Of a DNA stretch of 64,000 nucleotides, positions 1-7,780 are shown piece after piece (position 1 is the first letter of the stretch; the number at the start of each line of letters is the position of its first letter). The notes under the pieces were generated by a model. It was not told the origin of the DNA. It was given only the letters and a program-made list of their open reading frames with translations, and searched no databases. This DNA is from Vallitalea pronyensis (GTDB taxonomy: Bacteria; Bacillota; Clostridia; Lachnospirales; Vallitaleaceae), in the NCBI RefSeq assembly GCF_018141445.1, contig NZ_CP058649.1, positions 1,259,001 through 1,323,000 of the forward strand. The letters run 5' to 3'. Both the position numbers and the translations under genes were made by a program.

Positions 1-353
1 AAGATACCATTGAATTTGACCATCAAGGGAATACAGAAGCTAACTTACAGTTTACATTGCAACGTTTATTTGATAATCAGGACGACCACTATTCTGCTAT
101 ACCTGAAGGGGTTAGCATCATCCAAATGTTATATATTAATGGGTCTTTAGATGTGGAAGTCTCAAAAGACATCATGAACTATGGGGGAACGGCCCGTGAG
201 GTAGCAATGGTCAATCAAATACTTGCTACAGTATTTGCATATGAAGACATTAAAACAGTTACATTATTAATAGAAGAAAATGGGAAACTATTGGTTGAAG
301 GTACAGAAGTAAACGGTTATACTAGAGAAGAATGGGAAGAAAGGATTGAATAA
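1..353 (+). CDS. gerM: GerMN-domain protein, C-terminal part (5' end outside window)
   Basis: The reading frame is open from the left edge (frame 3) to the TAA at 351-353, so the TTG at 57 is internal and the gene begins upstream of the window. The visible part of about 116 residues matches the C-terminal GerMN domain: it contains the patterns [17 protein letters not shown] and [21 protein letters not shown], typical of GerM-family spore germination/sporulation lipoproteins. In Bacillus subtilis gerM lies directly upstream of rph, ysnA and ysnB, the same order as here, which supports the name. The signal peptide and any lipobox cannot be seen. Confidence 0.8.
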   Translation, partial: DTIEFDHQGNTEANLQFTLQRLFDNQDDHYSAIPEGVSIIQMLYINGSLDVEVSKDIMNYGGTAREVAMVNQILATVFAYEDIKTVTLLIEENGKLLVEGTEVNGYTREEWEERIE

Positions 354-355
354 AA

Positions 356-1075
356 TTGTCAAGGATCGATGGAAGAGATAATCAAGATACGCGAGAAGTG
401 AAAATTACCAAGAACTATATAAAGTACCCAGAGGGTTCTGTGCTCATTGAGATGGGCGACACGAAAGTTATCTGTAACGCAAGTGTGGAAGAAAGAGTAC
501 CGTCATTCAAAAAAGATTCAGGAGAAGGATGGGTAACTGCTGAATATGCCATGTTGCCAAGAGCGACCTTGGATAGAAATAATCGGGACATACAACGCCT
601 TAAGAAAAATAACCGTTCCGTAGAAATACAACGATTGATTGGTAGAGCAATTCGAGCTGTTGTGGACTTTAAAGCCTTAGGAGAACGAACAATAACGTTG
701 GATTGTGATGTGATACAGGCAGATGGTGGGACAAGGACAGCATCCATAACGGGAGCCTATGTAGCGTTTGTACTGGCCTGTAAAAAACTCTTAAAAGATG
801 GCTTAATTGAAAAAATGCCTTTATCGGCTTATGTTGCAGCCATTAGCGTCGGTGTTGTCGATGGAGAGGTACTATTAGATTTGTGTTATGAAGAAGACAG
901 TCATGCAACAGTTGATATGAATGTTATTATGACAGAACATGGAGCGTATATTGAAGTGCAAGGAACAGGCGAGCAAGCGCCATTTACAAGGGTGCAGCTA
1001 GATGCTTTATTAAAGAGTGCAGAAAAGGGCATACAGGAGCTTATAGAGATCCAAAAGGAAGTTGTAGAGGCCTAA
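356..1075 (+). CDS. rph: Ribonuclease PH
   Basis: This is a phosphorolytic 3'-5' exoribonuclease that trims tRNA 3' ends, using phosphate to release nucleoside diphosphates. The 239 residues equal the usual family length. The N-terminus MSRIDGR, the RLIGRAIRA stretch near residue 93 and [16 protein letters not shown] near 117 are family hallmarks. The start is a TTG at 356, two bases after the gerM stop, because the conserved MxRxDGR N-terminus requires it; an AAAGGA sequence lies about 10 bases upstream, inside the end of gerM. It is probably translationally coupled to gerM and followed by rdgB. Confidence 0.96.
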   Translation: MSRIDGRDNQDTREVKITKNYIKYPEGSVLIEMGDTKVICNASVEERVPSFKKDSGEGWVTAEYAMLPRATLDRNNRDIQRLKKNNRSVEIQRLIGRAIRAVVDFKALGERTITLDCDVIQADGGTRTASITGAYVAFVLACKKLLKDGLIEKMPLSAYVAAISVGVVDGEVLLDLCYEEDSHATVDMNVIMTEHGAYIEVQGTGEQAPFTRVQLDALLKSAEKGIQELIEIQKEVVEA

Positions 1076-1100
1076 CCGTAAGTAGAAAGGAGACATGCAT

Positions 1101-1706
1101 ATGACCACAAAAGAAAAGATAATATTTGCAACAAAAAATACGGGAAAAATAAAAGAAATTAATGAAATCATGGCAGACAGTCCATATGAAGTAATATCCA
1201 TGGAAGATGCTGGTATACATGTGACAATTATTGAAGATGGGACAAGCTTTGAAGAAAATGCCATTATCAAGGCCAAAAAAGTAAGTGAAGTTGCCCATTG
1301 TATTGTATTGGCTGATGATTCTGGGCTGGAAGTGGATTACATGGATAAAAAGCCAGGTATCTATTCTGCACGTTTTGGTGGAGAAGATACGCCTTATGCC
1401 ATAAAAAATAAGATGATTATTGATCATCTAGAGAATGTTTCAGAAGCCCTCCGTACAGCCCGCTTTGTATGTGTTATTGCGGCTGTTTTTCCAGACGGTG
1501 ATATACGAACCAGTAGAGGTACCATTGAAGGACGTATTATAGAGGAAGAAAGAGGGCAAAATGGCTTTGGGTATGATCCCATTTTTTATGTACCAGAATA
1601 CAACTGTACCACCGCAGAAATGGACAGGGCATTGAAAAATCGCATCAGTCATCGAGGAAAAGCCCTTAGAAGTATGAAAGAACAATTAGAAGAGCGGAAA
1701 TCATAG
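1101..1706 (+). CDS. rdgB: XTP/dITP diphosphohydrolase (Ham1/RdgB family)
   Basis: This house-cleaning enzyme hydrolyses non-canonical purine nucleotides (XTP, ITP, dITP) to monophosphates. The 201 residues carry the N-terminal ATKNTGK nucleotide-binding motif (about 8-14), LADDSGLEVD (about 70), NGFGYDPIF (about 150) and ISHRGKAL (about 183), all family signatures. I prefer the ATG at 1101 over the one at 1095, because the AAAGGAG at 1086-1092 is 8 bases from the former and only 2 from the latter. It follows rph by 25 bases in a conserved gerM-rph-rdgB-yfcE operon. Confidence 0.95.
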   Translation: MTTKEKIIFATKNTGKIKEINEIMADSPYEVISMEDAGIHVTIIEDGTSFEENAIIKAKKVSEVAHCIVLADDSGLEVDYMDKKPGIYSARFGGEDTPYAIKNKMIIDHLENVSEALRTARFVCVIAAVFPDGDIRTSRGTIEGRIIEEERGQNGFGYDPIFYVPEYNCTTAEMDRALKNRISHRGKALRSMKEQLEERKS

Positions 1707-1771
1707 TTCACTAAAAGTTTGCTTATGGGCTTCTGACGTCATGATCAGACATCGTATATTATGGAGGAATT

Positions 1772-2269
1772 ATGAAAATACTTATAATAAGTGACACCCA
1801 TGGTCATATAGCAAATGCAACAAAAATTGTTAAGCAAATAACAGATTTTGATCGAATTATACATTTAGGTGATATGGAACAAGATGCAGAGGCATTAGAT
1901 TGTATGTGCCCCATACCCATTGATTATGTACCAGGAAACTGTGATTATGCTTCAAAAGCTCCTCGAGAGAAAGTATTAGCATTCTATGGTGTTAAGCTAT
2001 TCATCACCCATGGACATTATTATCAGGTAAAATGGAATTTGGACACAATCATAAAAGAAGGAAGAAAAAAAGGTGTTAAGATTATTTTATTTGGGCATAC
2101 ACATGTGGCTATGGAGAAAAACATGGATGGCATAACACTTTTCAACCCGGGAAGTTTGACTTTGCCAAGAGATGGAAAAGGCCCTAGTTATGGGGTATTA
2201 GAGATAGAAGAAGATGGAAAATATCATTTGACAATAAAAAAATTACGAAAAAGTATTGACATATGGTAA
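1772..2269 (+). CDS. YfcE/MJ0936-family metallophosphodiesterase
   Basis: The 165-residue protein belongs to the small calcineurin-like phosphoesterases (YsnB in B. subtilis, YfcE in E. coli). Visible metal-binding motifs are DTHGH (8-12), HLGDME (about 31-36), PGNCD (about 53), THGHYY (about 79) and GHTH (about 110). Members hydrolyse phosphodiesters in vitro; the cellular substrate is not settled. GGAGG precedes the ATG. The end of the gene overlaps the -35 box of the tRNA promoter at 2256. Confidence 0.9.
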   Translation: MKILIISDTHGHIANATKIVKQITDFDRIIHLGDMEQDAEALDCMCPIPIDYVPGNCDYASKAPREKVLAFYGVKLFITHGHYYQVKWNLDTIIKEGRKKGVKIILFGHTHVAMEKNMDGITLFNPGSLTLPRDGKGPSYGVLEIEEDGKYHLTIKKLRKSIDIW

Positions 2270-2284
2270 AAGCGTGTGTATAAT
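2256..2284 (+). promoter_or_regulatory. Perfect-consensus promoter of the tRNA array
   Basis: TTGACA (2256-2261), exactly 17 bases, then TATAAT (2279-2284). The -35 box lies inside the last codons of the phosphodiesterase gene. The expected start site is about 2291, some 34 bases before tRNA-Pro. This fits a strong stable-RNA promoter. Confidence 0.9.
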
Positions 2285-2324
2285 TACTCTTGCGTTTGAA
2301 AAAGCGACGAAAAAGCATGTATAT

Positions 2325-2399
2325 CGGGGTGTGGCTCAGCTTGGCTAGAGCGCTTGATTTGGGTTCAAGAGGTCGCAGGTTCGAATCCTGTCACCCCGA
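2325..2399 (+). tRNA. tRNA-Pro (TGG)
   Basis: A cloverleaf with acceptor arms CGGGGTG/CACCCCG, anticodon stem CTTGA/TCAAG with loop TTTGGGT (anticodon TGG) and the GTTCGAATC T loop. CCA is not encoded. First of seven tRNAs. Confidence 0.95.
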
Positions 2400-2406
2400 T
2401 TCATCT

Positions 2407-2477
2407 GCGGGTGTAGTTCAATGGTAGAACACCAGCCTTCCAAGCTGGATACGTGGGTTCGATTCCCATCACCCGCT
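2407..2477 (+). tRNA. tRNA-Gly (TCC)
   Basis: Acceptor GCGGGTG/CACCCGC; anticodon stem CCAGC/GCTGG with loop CTTCCAA (TCC). T loop GTTCGATTC. CCA is not encoded. Confidence 0.95.
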
Positions 2478-2520
2478 TGTAATGTGATCATTACTGGCAA
2501 GGCTATGTTCTTGTTGATGT

Positions 2521-2590
2521 GCCTGTAGCTCAGCAGGATAGAGCAGTGGCCTTCTAAGCCACGTGTCCGGGGTTCGAGTCCCTGCAGGCA
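2521..2590 (+). tRNA. tRNA-Arg (TCT)
   Basis: Acceptor GCCTGTA pairs with TGCAGGC (one G-T). Anticodon stem GTGGC/GCCAC with loop CTTCTAA, anticodon TCT. The discriminator is A and CCA is not encoded. Confidence 0.93.
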
Positions 2591-2622
2591 CGCTGATAGA
2601 TTTTTCTATCGTGTAAATATAT

Positions 2623-2698
2623 GGTGGGTATAGCTCAGTTGGTTAGAGCGCAAGATTGTGGCTCTTGAGGCCGTGGGTTCGAATCCCATTACTCACCC
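2623..2698 (+). tRNA. tRNA-His (GTG)
   Basis: The anticodon stem is CAAGA/TCTTG with loop TTGTGGC (GTG). The extra G at position -1 (2623) opposite C73 that is typical of tRNA-His is present. T loop GTTCGAATC. Confidence 0.93.
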
Positions 2699-2709
2699 TC
2701 ATATATTAA

Positions 2710-2781
2710 TGGGTAGTCGCCAAGCGGTAAGGCACTAGACTTTGACTCTAGTATGCGTAGGTTCGAATCCTGCCTACCCAG
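2710..2781 (+). tRNA. tRNA-Gln (TTG)
   Basis: Acceptor TGGGTAG/CTACCCA with discriminator G; anticodon stem CTAGA/TCTAG and loop CTTTGAC (TTG). T loop GTTCGAATC. Confidence 0.93.
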
Positions 2782-2785
2782 TTTT

Positions 2786-2859
2786 GGGCCACTAGCTCAG
2801 TCGGCTAGAGCACTGGACTTTTAATCCAGGTGTCCCGAGTTCGAGTCTCGGGTGGCTCA
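2786..2859 (+). tRNA. tRNA-Lys (TTT)
   Basis: Acceptor GGGCCAC/GTGGCTC, discriminator A; anticodon stem CTGGA/TCCAG with loop CTTTTAA (TTT). It lies four bases after tRNA-Gln. Confidence 0.95.
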
Positions 2860-2876
2860 TTGCTTCAAAAAAGCAC

Positions 2877-2905
2877 TTGACATAATACTTGAAATATATT
2901 ATTAT
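2877..2905 (+). promoter_or_regulatory. Internal promoter before tRNA-Leu
   Basis: TTGACA (2877-2882), 17-base spacer, TATTAT (2900-2905), ending 20 bases before the tRNA-Leu 5' end. It would let tRNA-Leu be made independently of the upstream six tRNAs. Confidence 0.75.
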
Positions 2906-2925
2906 TGTTGAGGAAAACACACTAA

Positions 2926-3007
2926 GCGGATGTGGCGGAATTGGCAGACGCACTAGACTTAGGATCTAGCGCCTTGCGGCGTGGGGGTTCGACTCCCTTC
3001 ATCCGCA
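2926..3007 (+). tRNA. tRNA-Leu (TAG)
   Basis: A class II tRNA with a long variable arm (GCCTTGCGGC region). Acceptor GCGGATG/CATCCGC, discriminator A; anticodon stem CTAGA/TCTAG with loop CTTAGGA (TAG). Last of the array. Confidence 0.95.
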
Positions 3008-3012
3008 TTAAT

Positions 3013-3043
3013 AAAAAACACTTGATTTGATCAAGTGTTTTTT
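3013..3043 (+). terminator. Terminator of the tRNA array
   Basis: The stem AACACTTGA/TCAAGTGTT with flanking A and T runs is a rho-independent terminator just behind tRNA-Leu. Confidence 0.9.
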
Positions 3044-3186
3044 GTTTGCGTTACATTGAGATTATACTTGGTAAATAGTTAACATTACTTATCTTTTTAT
3101 GTGATGAGATACTCTTATTAATAAATCAGTTGTTTCTATTATATATGGTTAATCTTATGGTAGAAGATTCGTCTATAACAGATAGA

Positions 3187-3657
3187 CTACAGATGTTTCA
3201 AAAAGTGAAGATTACTTTCTTGACATAAATGACTATTGTGGAATAAGGGGTTAAATGTGACATCTCTTCTAAACCAGTGGGGCGGCTTAAAAGCATTTGC
3301 CATTTCTTCTGTGGAAAATTCCACTTCAGCCATCACAAGTCCTTGTAGGTGATAATCAAAAACATCCACTTCAGCTGTTAAGCCATGAGAGATGGGGACA
3401 AGGTACCGTCGTTTTTTTATAAGATGGTAATCTACCTTCTTTTTTAGGCTGTTGTATTGTTCCTGGGATATCATTTCTTCAAACTCTTGACGAACCATCA
3501 AGCCCGATGACTTATAGGTGATGAAGTATTCATCGTCTTTTTTACGAATCCGGATGACAGGGTCCGTACAGATATACCCTTGCTCAATGGTGACAAAGGG
3601 GTACTCTTTCAATTGAATCTTGCCTTTATGAATAAGAAACTTTTTTTCTATTTCCAT
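3187..3657 (-). CDS. CYTH-domain (triphosphate tunnel) protein
   Basis: The 156-residue protein starts MEIEKKFLI, the CYTH signature ExExK at the very N-terminus. Alternating charged strands follow (DPVIRIRKKDDEYFITYKSS, KKRRYLVP, AEVDVFDYHLQGLVMAEVEFS), as in tunnel-fold proteins that bind triphosphate groups with divalent metal. Bacterial members are tripolyphosphatases or class IV adenylate cyclases; the reaction here is not resolvable by eye. The ATG at 3657 is chosen because AAAGGG precedes it and the ExExK motif must be N-terminal; the longer frame to 3714 has no support. Monocistronic. Confidence 0.85.
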   Translation of the reverse strand: MEIEKKFLIHKGKIQLKEYPFVTIEQGYICTDPVIRIRKKDDEYFITYKSSGLMVRQEFEEMISQEQYNSLKKKVDYHLIKKRRYLVPISHGLTAEVDVFDYHLQGLVMAEVEFSTEEMANAFKPPHWFRRDVTFNPLFHNSHLCQESNLHFLKHL

Positions 3658-3847
3658 GGATATTACCCTTTCTAAATGCATGTTTATACATGAAATAAGT
3701 TTATTTTTTAACATATTTTATTGATACAGTTATCTATTACTACATATATATAATGAAGTTATAATGCTTTAATACAAAAAAATAAAGTTAAAGGATTGCC
3801 TCTGTAACATACAGTACATGAAGACAACCCTTAAGATGTTATGGCAA

Positions 3848-4264
3848 TTAGACAAGGACAAACGTAATGACGATGTATAGAAGGAATATACTTCCGCTAA
3901 AAGCAAAATAAACATTAGCAGCATTATGTTTTGTTTGAGCGAATAAGAATTTCTTCTGAAGAAACGTTTTGATATCCCTGTCTGTTTCAAGGGTATCATT
4001 TTCTTGAAGTAATTGATTTTTATATTTTTTGGAAACGGTTGCCCGAAAATGTCTCACAGAATATTTAAAAACATTAAAGGTTCCAAAGTTATCAATAAAC
4101 ACAAAACCACTTATAACAAAGATAACAAGATTTACCATAAACAAACGATCTAAAAATAAAGCCATAAAACTCATCGTACTGGAAGGCTTTCCTATAAGTG
4201 CTAATATATAACTAATGGTACAAATGATAATTAGAAAAATAACAAGTTTGTTTACCCACTTCAT
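3848..4264 (-). CDS. Small membrane protein, DUF3899-like
   Basis: The 138-residue protein has three likely membrane segments (about 6-26, 40-60 and a C-terminal one at about 118-138). A cytoplasmic middle follows the pattern FGTFNVFKYSVRHFR. The pattern GFVFIDNFGTFNVFKYS resembles DUF3899 proteins, but this is recognition by eye only. AGGAGG at 4272-4277 (as read on the minus strand) fixes the start at 4264. It stands alone, divergent from the peptide importer. Function unknown. Confidence 0.6.
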   Translation of the reverse strand: MKWVNKLVIFLIIICTISYILALIGKPSSTMSFMALFLDRLFMVNLVIFVISGFVFIDNFGTFNVFKYSVRHFRATVSKKYKNQLLQENDTLETDRDIKTFLQKKFLFAQTKHNAANVYFAFSGSIFLLYIVITFVLV

Positions 4265-4711
4265 ACAATAACCTCCTAGGTTTAAAGCAATTTGTTCGTA
4301 TTTCACGGACTATTATACCATAGACAGGCTATAAATCCCATAGGTTAATTGATTGTTTGCAATATGTAATATAATGACGATAAAATACTTTTAGGATGAC
4401 AAGTGTTGTCAAAAAAGTGTCGATTGCTTCGACAGAAAAGATGGCTAAAAACAGCTTGATATTTAAAATTTGACATAAAGCCCTAAAATATCAGCTATAT
4501 TTTACTGCAAAAGCGCTATATCAGGGCATTGCTTTACCGTGGTAACCTATTACCAAAACCTTTACAAAGCGCCTAAATTGTTATATAATGATTAATATCA
4601 TTTTTTGGTACTGGTCACAGAGTACTAGGAAATGAGCTAAAAGCCCGACTTAAAAGATACATAAATAAATAATATCTAGGGTGGGATACAAACTATAAAA
4701 GGAGGATTTTT
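4265..4711 (+). promoter_or_regulatory. Importer promoter region
   Basis: This 447-base gap holds the promoter of the peptide importer: TTTACA at 4561-4566, a 17-base spacer and TATAAT at 4584-4589. Sixteen bases upstream of the -35 is a TTACC-GT-GGTAA inverted repeat (4534-4545), a possible activator or repressor site. The 5' leader is about 115 bases. A small TGTCGA/TCGACA hairpin lies at 4418-4434. The left part should also contain the divergent promoter of the minus-strand membrane gene, which I could not place. Confidence 0.7.
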
Positions 4712-6703
4712 ATGAAAAAGTTACTAGCTTTACTACTAGTGTTAACCATGACACTATCATTAGCTGCTTGTGGTAGCAATACAGACAAGCCTGCTACTGG
4801 AGATGACACAGATCCTGCAACTGAGGGAGAAAAGGAACCAGACAATAATGACGGTGATAAAGATAATAATGACGGTGATACTGCTGAAGAACCTAAAGTA
4901 ATAAACTTACTTGAAAGCGAGAATATACCATCTCTCGTAACATGGCTTGCTACAGACGCAGTATCTTTTAGAGTGTTAGGTAATGTTGTTAGTGGATTAT
5001 ATATCTTAGGTGTAGATGGTACACCTCAAAAAGAACTTGTTGAAAGTGAAGAAATAGCTCCAGATGGACTAAAATATACTTTTAAACTAAAAAAAGGCGT
5101 TCAATGGATGACTGTTGATGGAGAGCCTTATGCTGAAGTAACAGCTCATGACTTTGTGTTTGCTTGGAAGAAATTACTTGATCCAACACAAGCGGCTCAA
5201 TATTCAACCATGATTAGAACAGCTGGAATCAAGAATGGTTCAGAAGCGGTTGTATTAAATGACCAAATTGTTAAATTCGAGCGTGACACAAAAGAATTAG
5301 ACAAAATTGCTGTTACAGATTACGAAGATACAGATGAGCAAACAGCTCAACAGCAATTTGATGCTGCAAAGAAAGAATTAGAAGCATCTGTTAAAGAAAA
5401 AGGCGATGCTATTAATGAAAAATTTGGTTCTATTGATGGTGCTAAAGAAGAGCTTAATAAGTTAATTGACAGCCTAGCAATCAAAGCTGTAGACGACTAT
5501 ACACTGGAAATAGAGCTTGCTTATCCTGTTCCTTACTTCAAAGACTTAATGACTTTTGGTTCATTTATGCCAGCAAGTGAAAAGTTCTTTAATGAAGTAG
5601 GTGAAGAGAAGTATGGTAAAACAGTAGAAAACTTCTTATACAATGGTACGTATATCTTCAAAGAGTGGAAATTATCCGAGAGACATTATCTAGTGAAAAA
5701 CGAAGGTTACTGGGATGCTGCTAATGTAGATATTGATGCTCTTGACTACCGTGTTATTGAAGGTGGTAGCAACGATACATCCGTTCAAATGTACTTAAGT
5801 GGTGAAGTAGATAGAAGTGTTGTTACTGGTGAGAATGTAGATAAACATGGTAACCGTCCTGATGCAGTTCCAATGGGCGAGGCTGTAATCTTCTATATTG
5901 AGCTTAACATGAATAATGGTAAAATGACACCGGCTCAAAAAGTATTACGAAATGTCGATGCAAGAAAAGCGATTAACATGGCGATTGATAAAAGCTACAT
6001 TACAGATGTTATATTAAAAAATGGATCTGTTCCAGCTGACTTCTTTGTACCAAAGAATTTTGTAGCCAGTTCAGCACATGATGGAAAAGGTTTCCGAGAA
6101 GTAGCTCAGGATATGTACAATGGTGGCAATGGTTATAATGCACTTGACCCTGCCAAAGCAAAAGAGTTATGGGCAAAAGCTTTAGCAGATACTGGAGTAG
6201 AAAATGTAACCATGGAGCTTATAATTTATAACAATGAAAGCTCTAAGAAAATTGGTACACATATTAAAGATGAATTAGAAAAGAACTTAGGAAACATTGA
6301 AGTTGAAATTTCTCCACTTCCATTTGCCGATAAGATTAAAAGAGCAGATGAAGGTGACTTTGAGATGAACTGGGCTGGTTGGGGTCCTGACTACCCAGAT
6401 GCAATGACATTCATGGATATGTGGATATCTACAGGTTCTCATAATAGTGGACGTTATTCAAATCCATATTATGATGAAGGTATTGAAGCAGCAGGTAGCG
6501 GAGAGTTAGCAGTTCCAACAAAAGCAAAAGAGCGTTTTGAGAAATTCGTTGAATTAGAGAAGATATTACTTGAAGAAGAACAAGTAATTGTTCCATTATA
6601 CCAACGTACAAGATTATACCTTATGAATCCTAAGATTAAGAATCTTGTATTACAGCAATTTGGTGCTGACTTTATCTACAAGTGGGTAAAAATGGAAGAA
6701 TAA
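4712..6703 (+). CDS. oppA: Peptide ABC transporter substrate-binding lipoprotein
   Basis: This extracytoplasmic receptor (SBP family 5) delivers oligopeptides to the OppBCDF importer. It has a lipoprotein signal peptide with lipobox LAACGS (lipidated Cys at about residue 20). A low-complexity Asp/Asn linker (DNNDGDKDNNDGD, about 44-58) follows, then the family 5 fold. At 663 residues it is longer than the usual 530-560. The excess includes the linker and a charged, probably helical insertion at about 190-255 (rich in Glu, Lys, Ala) in the first lobe. AAAGGAGG precedes the ATG. First gene of the operon; the substrate is not proven. Confidence 0.92.
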   Translation: MKKLLALLLVLTMTLSLAACGSNTDKPATGDDTDPATEGEKEPDNNDGDKDNNDGDTAEEPKVINLLESENIPSLVTWLATDAVSFRVLGNVVSGLYILGVDGTPQKELVESEEIAPDGLKYTFKLKKGVQWMTVDGEPYAEVTAHDFVFAWKKLLDPTQAAQYSTMIRTAGIKNGSEAVVLNDQIVKFERDTKELDKIAVTDYEDTDEQTAQQQFDAAKKELEASVKEKGDAINEKFGSIDGAKEELNKLIDSLAIKAVDDYTLEIELAYPVPYFKDLMTFGSFMPASEKFFNEVGEEKYGKTVENFLYNGTYIFKEWKLSERHYLVKNEGYWDAANVDIDALDYRVIEGGSNDTSVQMYLSGEVDRSVVTGENVDKHGNRPDAVPMGEAVIFYIELNMNNGKMTPAQKVLRNVDARKAINMAIDKSYITDVILKNGSVPADFFVPKNFVASSAHDGKGFREVAQDMYNGGNGYNALDPAKAKELWAKALADTGVENVTMELIIYNNESSKKIGTHIKDELEKNLGNIEVEISPLPFADKIKRADEGDFEMNWAGWGPDYPDAMTFMDMWISTGSHNSGRYSNPYYDEGIEAAGSGELAVPTKAKERFEKFVELEKILLEEEQVIVPLYQRTRLYLMNPKIKNLVLQQFGADFIYKWVKMEE

Positions 6704-6734
6704 TCACAACGCAATTCTAATTTCATAATGCATA

Positions 6735-6764
6735 AAGTTTTGGCAGGGTATCCTGCCAAAACTT
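6735..6764 (+). terminator. Hairpin between oppA and oppB (no U tract)
   Basis: A perfect 13-bp stem (6735-6747 with 6752-6764, TTTTGGCAGG side) and a 4-base loop. There is no T run behind it, so it more likely protects the 3' end of an abundant oppA mRNA, or attenuates partly, than terminates fully. Confidence 0.75.
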
Positions 6765-6817
6765 ATGTTTAGTAATATTTTAATCTGATAAAGTATTAAT
6801 TGATTGGAGGTTAACAC

Positions 6818-7780
6818 ATGATTCGTTATGCGCTGCAACGAATAGCTCTAATCGTTCTGACACTCTTTATTGTGTTAACGATTAACTTTTTCTTGTTACG
6901 CCTAATGCCCGGAACGCCTTTTGAAAATCCTAAGATAACCAATGTTCAAAAAGAGATGATGATGAGGAAATATGGGTTAAACGAGCCGGCATTTGTGCAG
7001 TACACAAGATATCTAAAGAACTTAATTATTAATCGAGATTTAGGCAATTCATTTAAACTTCAAGATCAACCTGTTAGTAAGCTTATTGCTATAAAATTAC
7101 AGCATACCGTAAAAATTGGAACAATAGCTCTAATCTTTGGTGTTATTGTTGGAATTTTTCTGGGTGCAATGGCCGCCATCTACAAAGGTTCTTTTTGGGA
7201 CCACCTTTCGACGATTTTGGGGGTTATCGGGGTATCAATTCCAGGATTTGTTGCTGCCGCCTTTTTGCAGTACTTTTTCTGTACCAAATTGAATTGGTTC
7301 CCATATCTCTATGAACCGGTAGATGTAAGCAGGGGTGTATCCACATTTGATTCGCTGTACTCATCTATCTTGCCATCCTTGGCATTATCATTATTTGTTA
7401 TCGCTTCTACTATGCGCTATATGCGTGCAGAATTAGTAGAAGTATTAAGCAGTGATTATATTCTATTAGCTAGAGCTAAAGGTTTAAGTAAACCAAAAGT
7501 TATTGTAAGGCATGCAATACGTAATGCTCTAATCCCTGTTATTACTATTCTTGGACCCATGACGGTTGCTCTATTGACAGGCGGTATTGTAGTTGAACGA
7601 TTTTTTGGTGTACCTGGACTTGGGCGATTATTATTAAATGGTATTACACAAAATGATTATTTCTTAGTCTTAGGCGTTAATTTGGTGTTTAGCTTCTTGT
7701 TTGTTGCTGTTATTCTAACTATTGATTTATTATACGGTGTTATTGATCCAAGGATTAGACTTAAGGGAGGTGGCGTATAG
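6818..7780 (+). CDS. oppB: Peptide ABC transporter permease
   Basis: The 320-residue inner-membrane subunit has the usual six membrane segments of the OppB/DppB family. The first is at about 9-30, with LMPGTPFENP behind it. The cytoplasmic EAA loop (ARAKGLSKPKVIVRHAIRNA, about 222-241) contacts the ATPases. GGAGG lies before the ATG. The stop codon directly abuts the start of the next permease gene. Confidence 0.95.
   Translation: MIRYALQRIALIVLTLFIVLTINFFLLRLMPGTPFENPKITNVQKEMMMRKYGLNEPAFVQYTRYLKNLIINRDLGNSFKLQDQPVSKLIAIKLQHTVKIGTIALIFGVIVGIFLGAMAAIYKGSFWDHLSTILGVIGVSIPGFVAAAFLQYFFCTKLNWFPYLYEPVDVSRGVSTFDSLYSSILPSLALSLFVIASTMRYMRAELVEVLSSDYILLARAKGLSKPKVIVRHAIRNALIPVITILGPMTVALLTGGIVVERFFGVPGLGRLLLNGITQNDYFLVLGVNLVFSFLFVAVILTIDLLYGVIDPRIRLKGGGV

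Noticed and set aside
415..747. 110-codon open frame antisense to rph
   Set aside because: Shadow of a clear housekeeping gene, no ribosome site.
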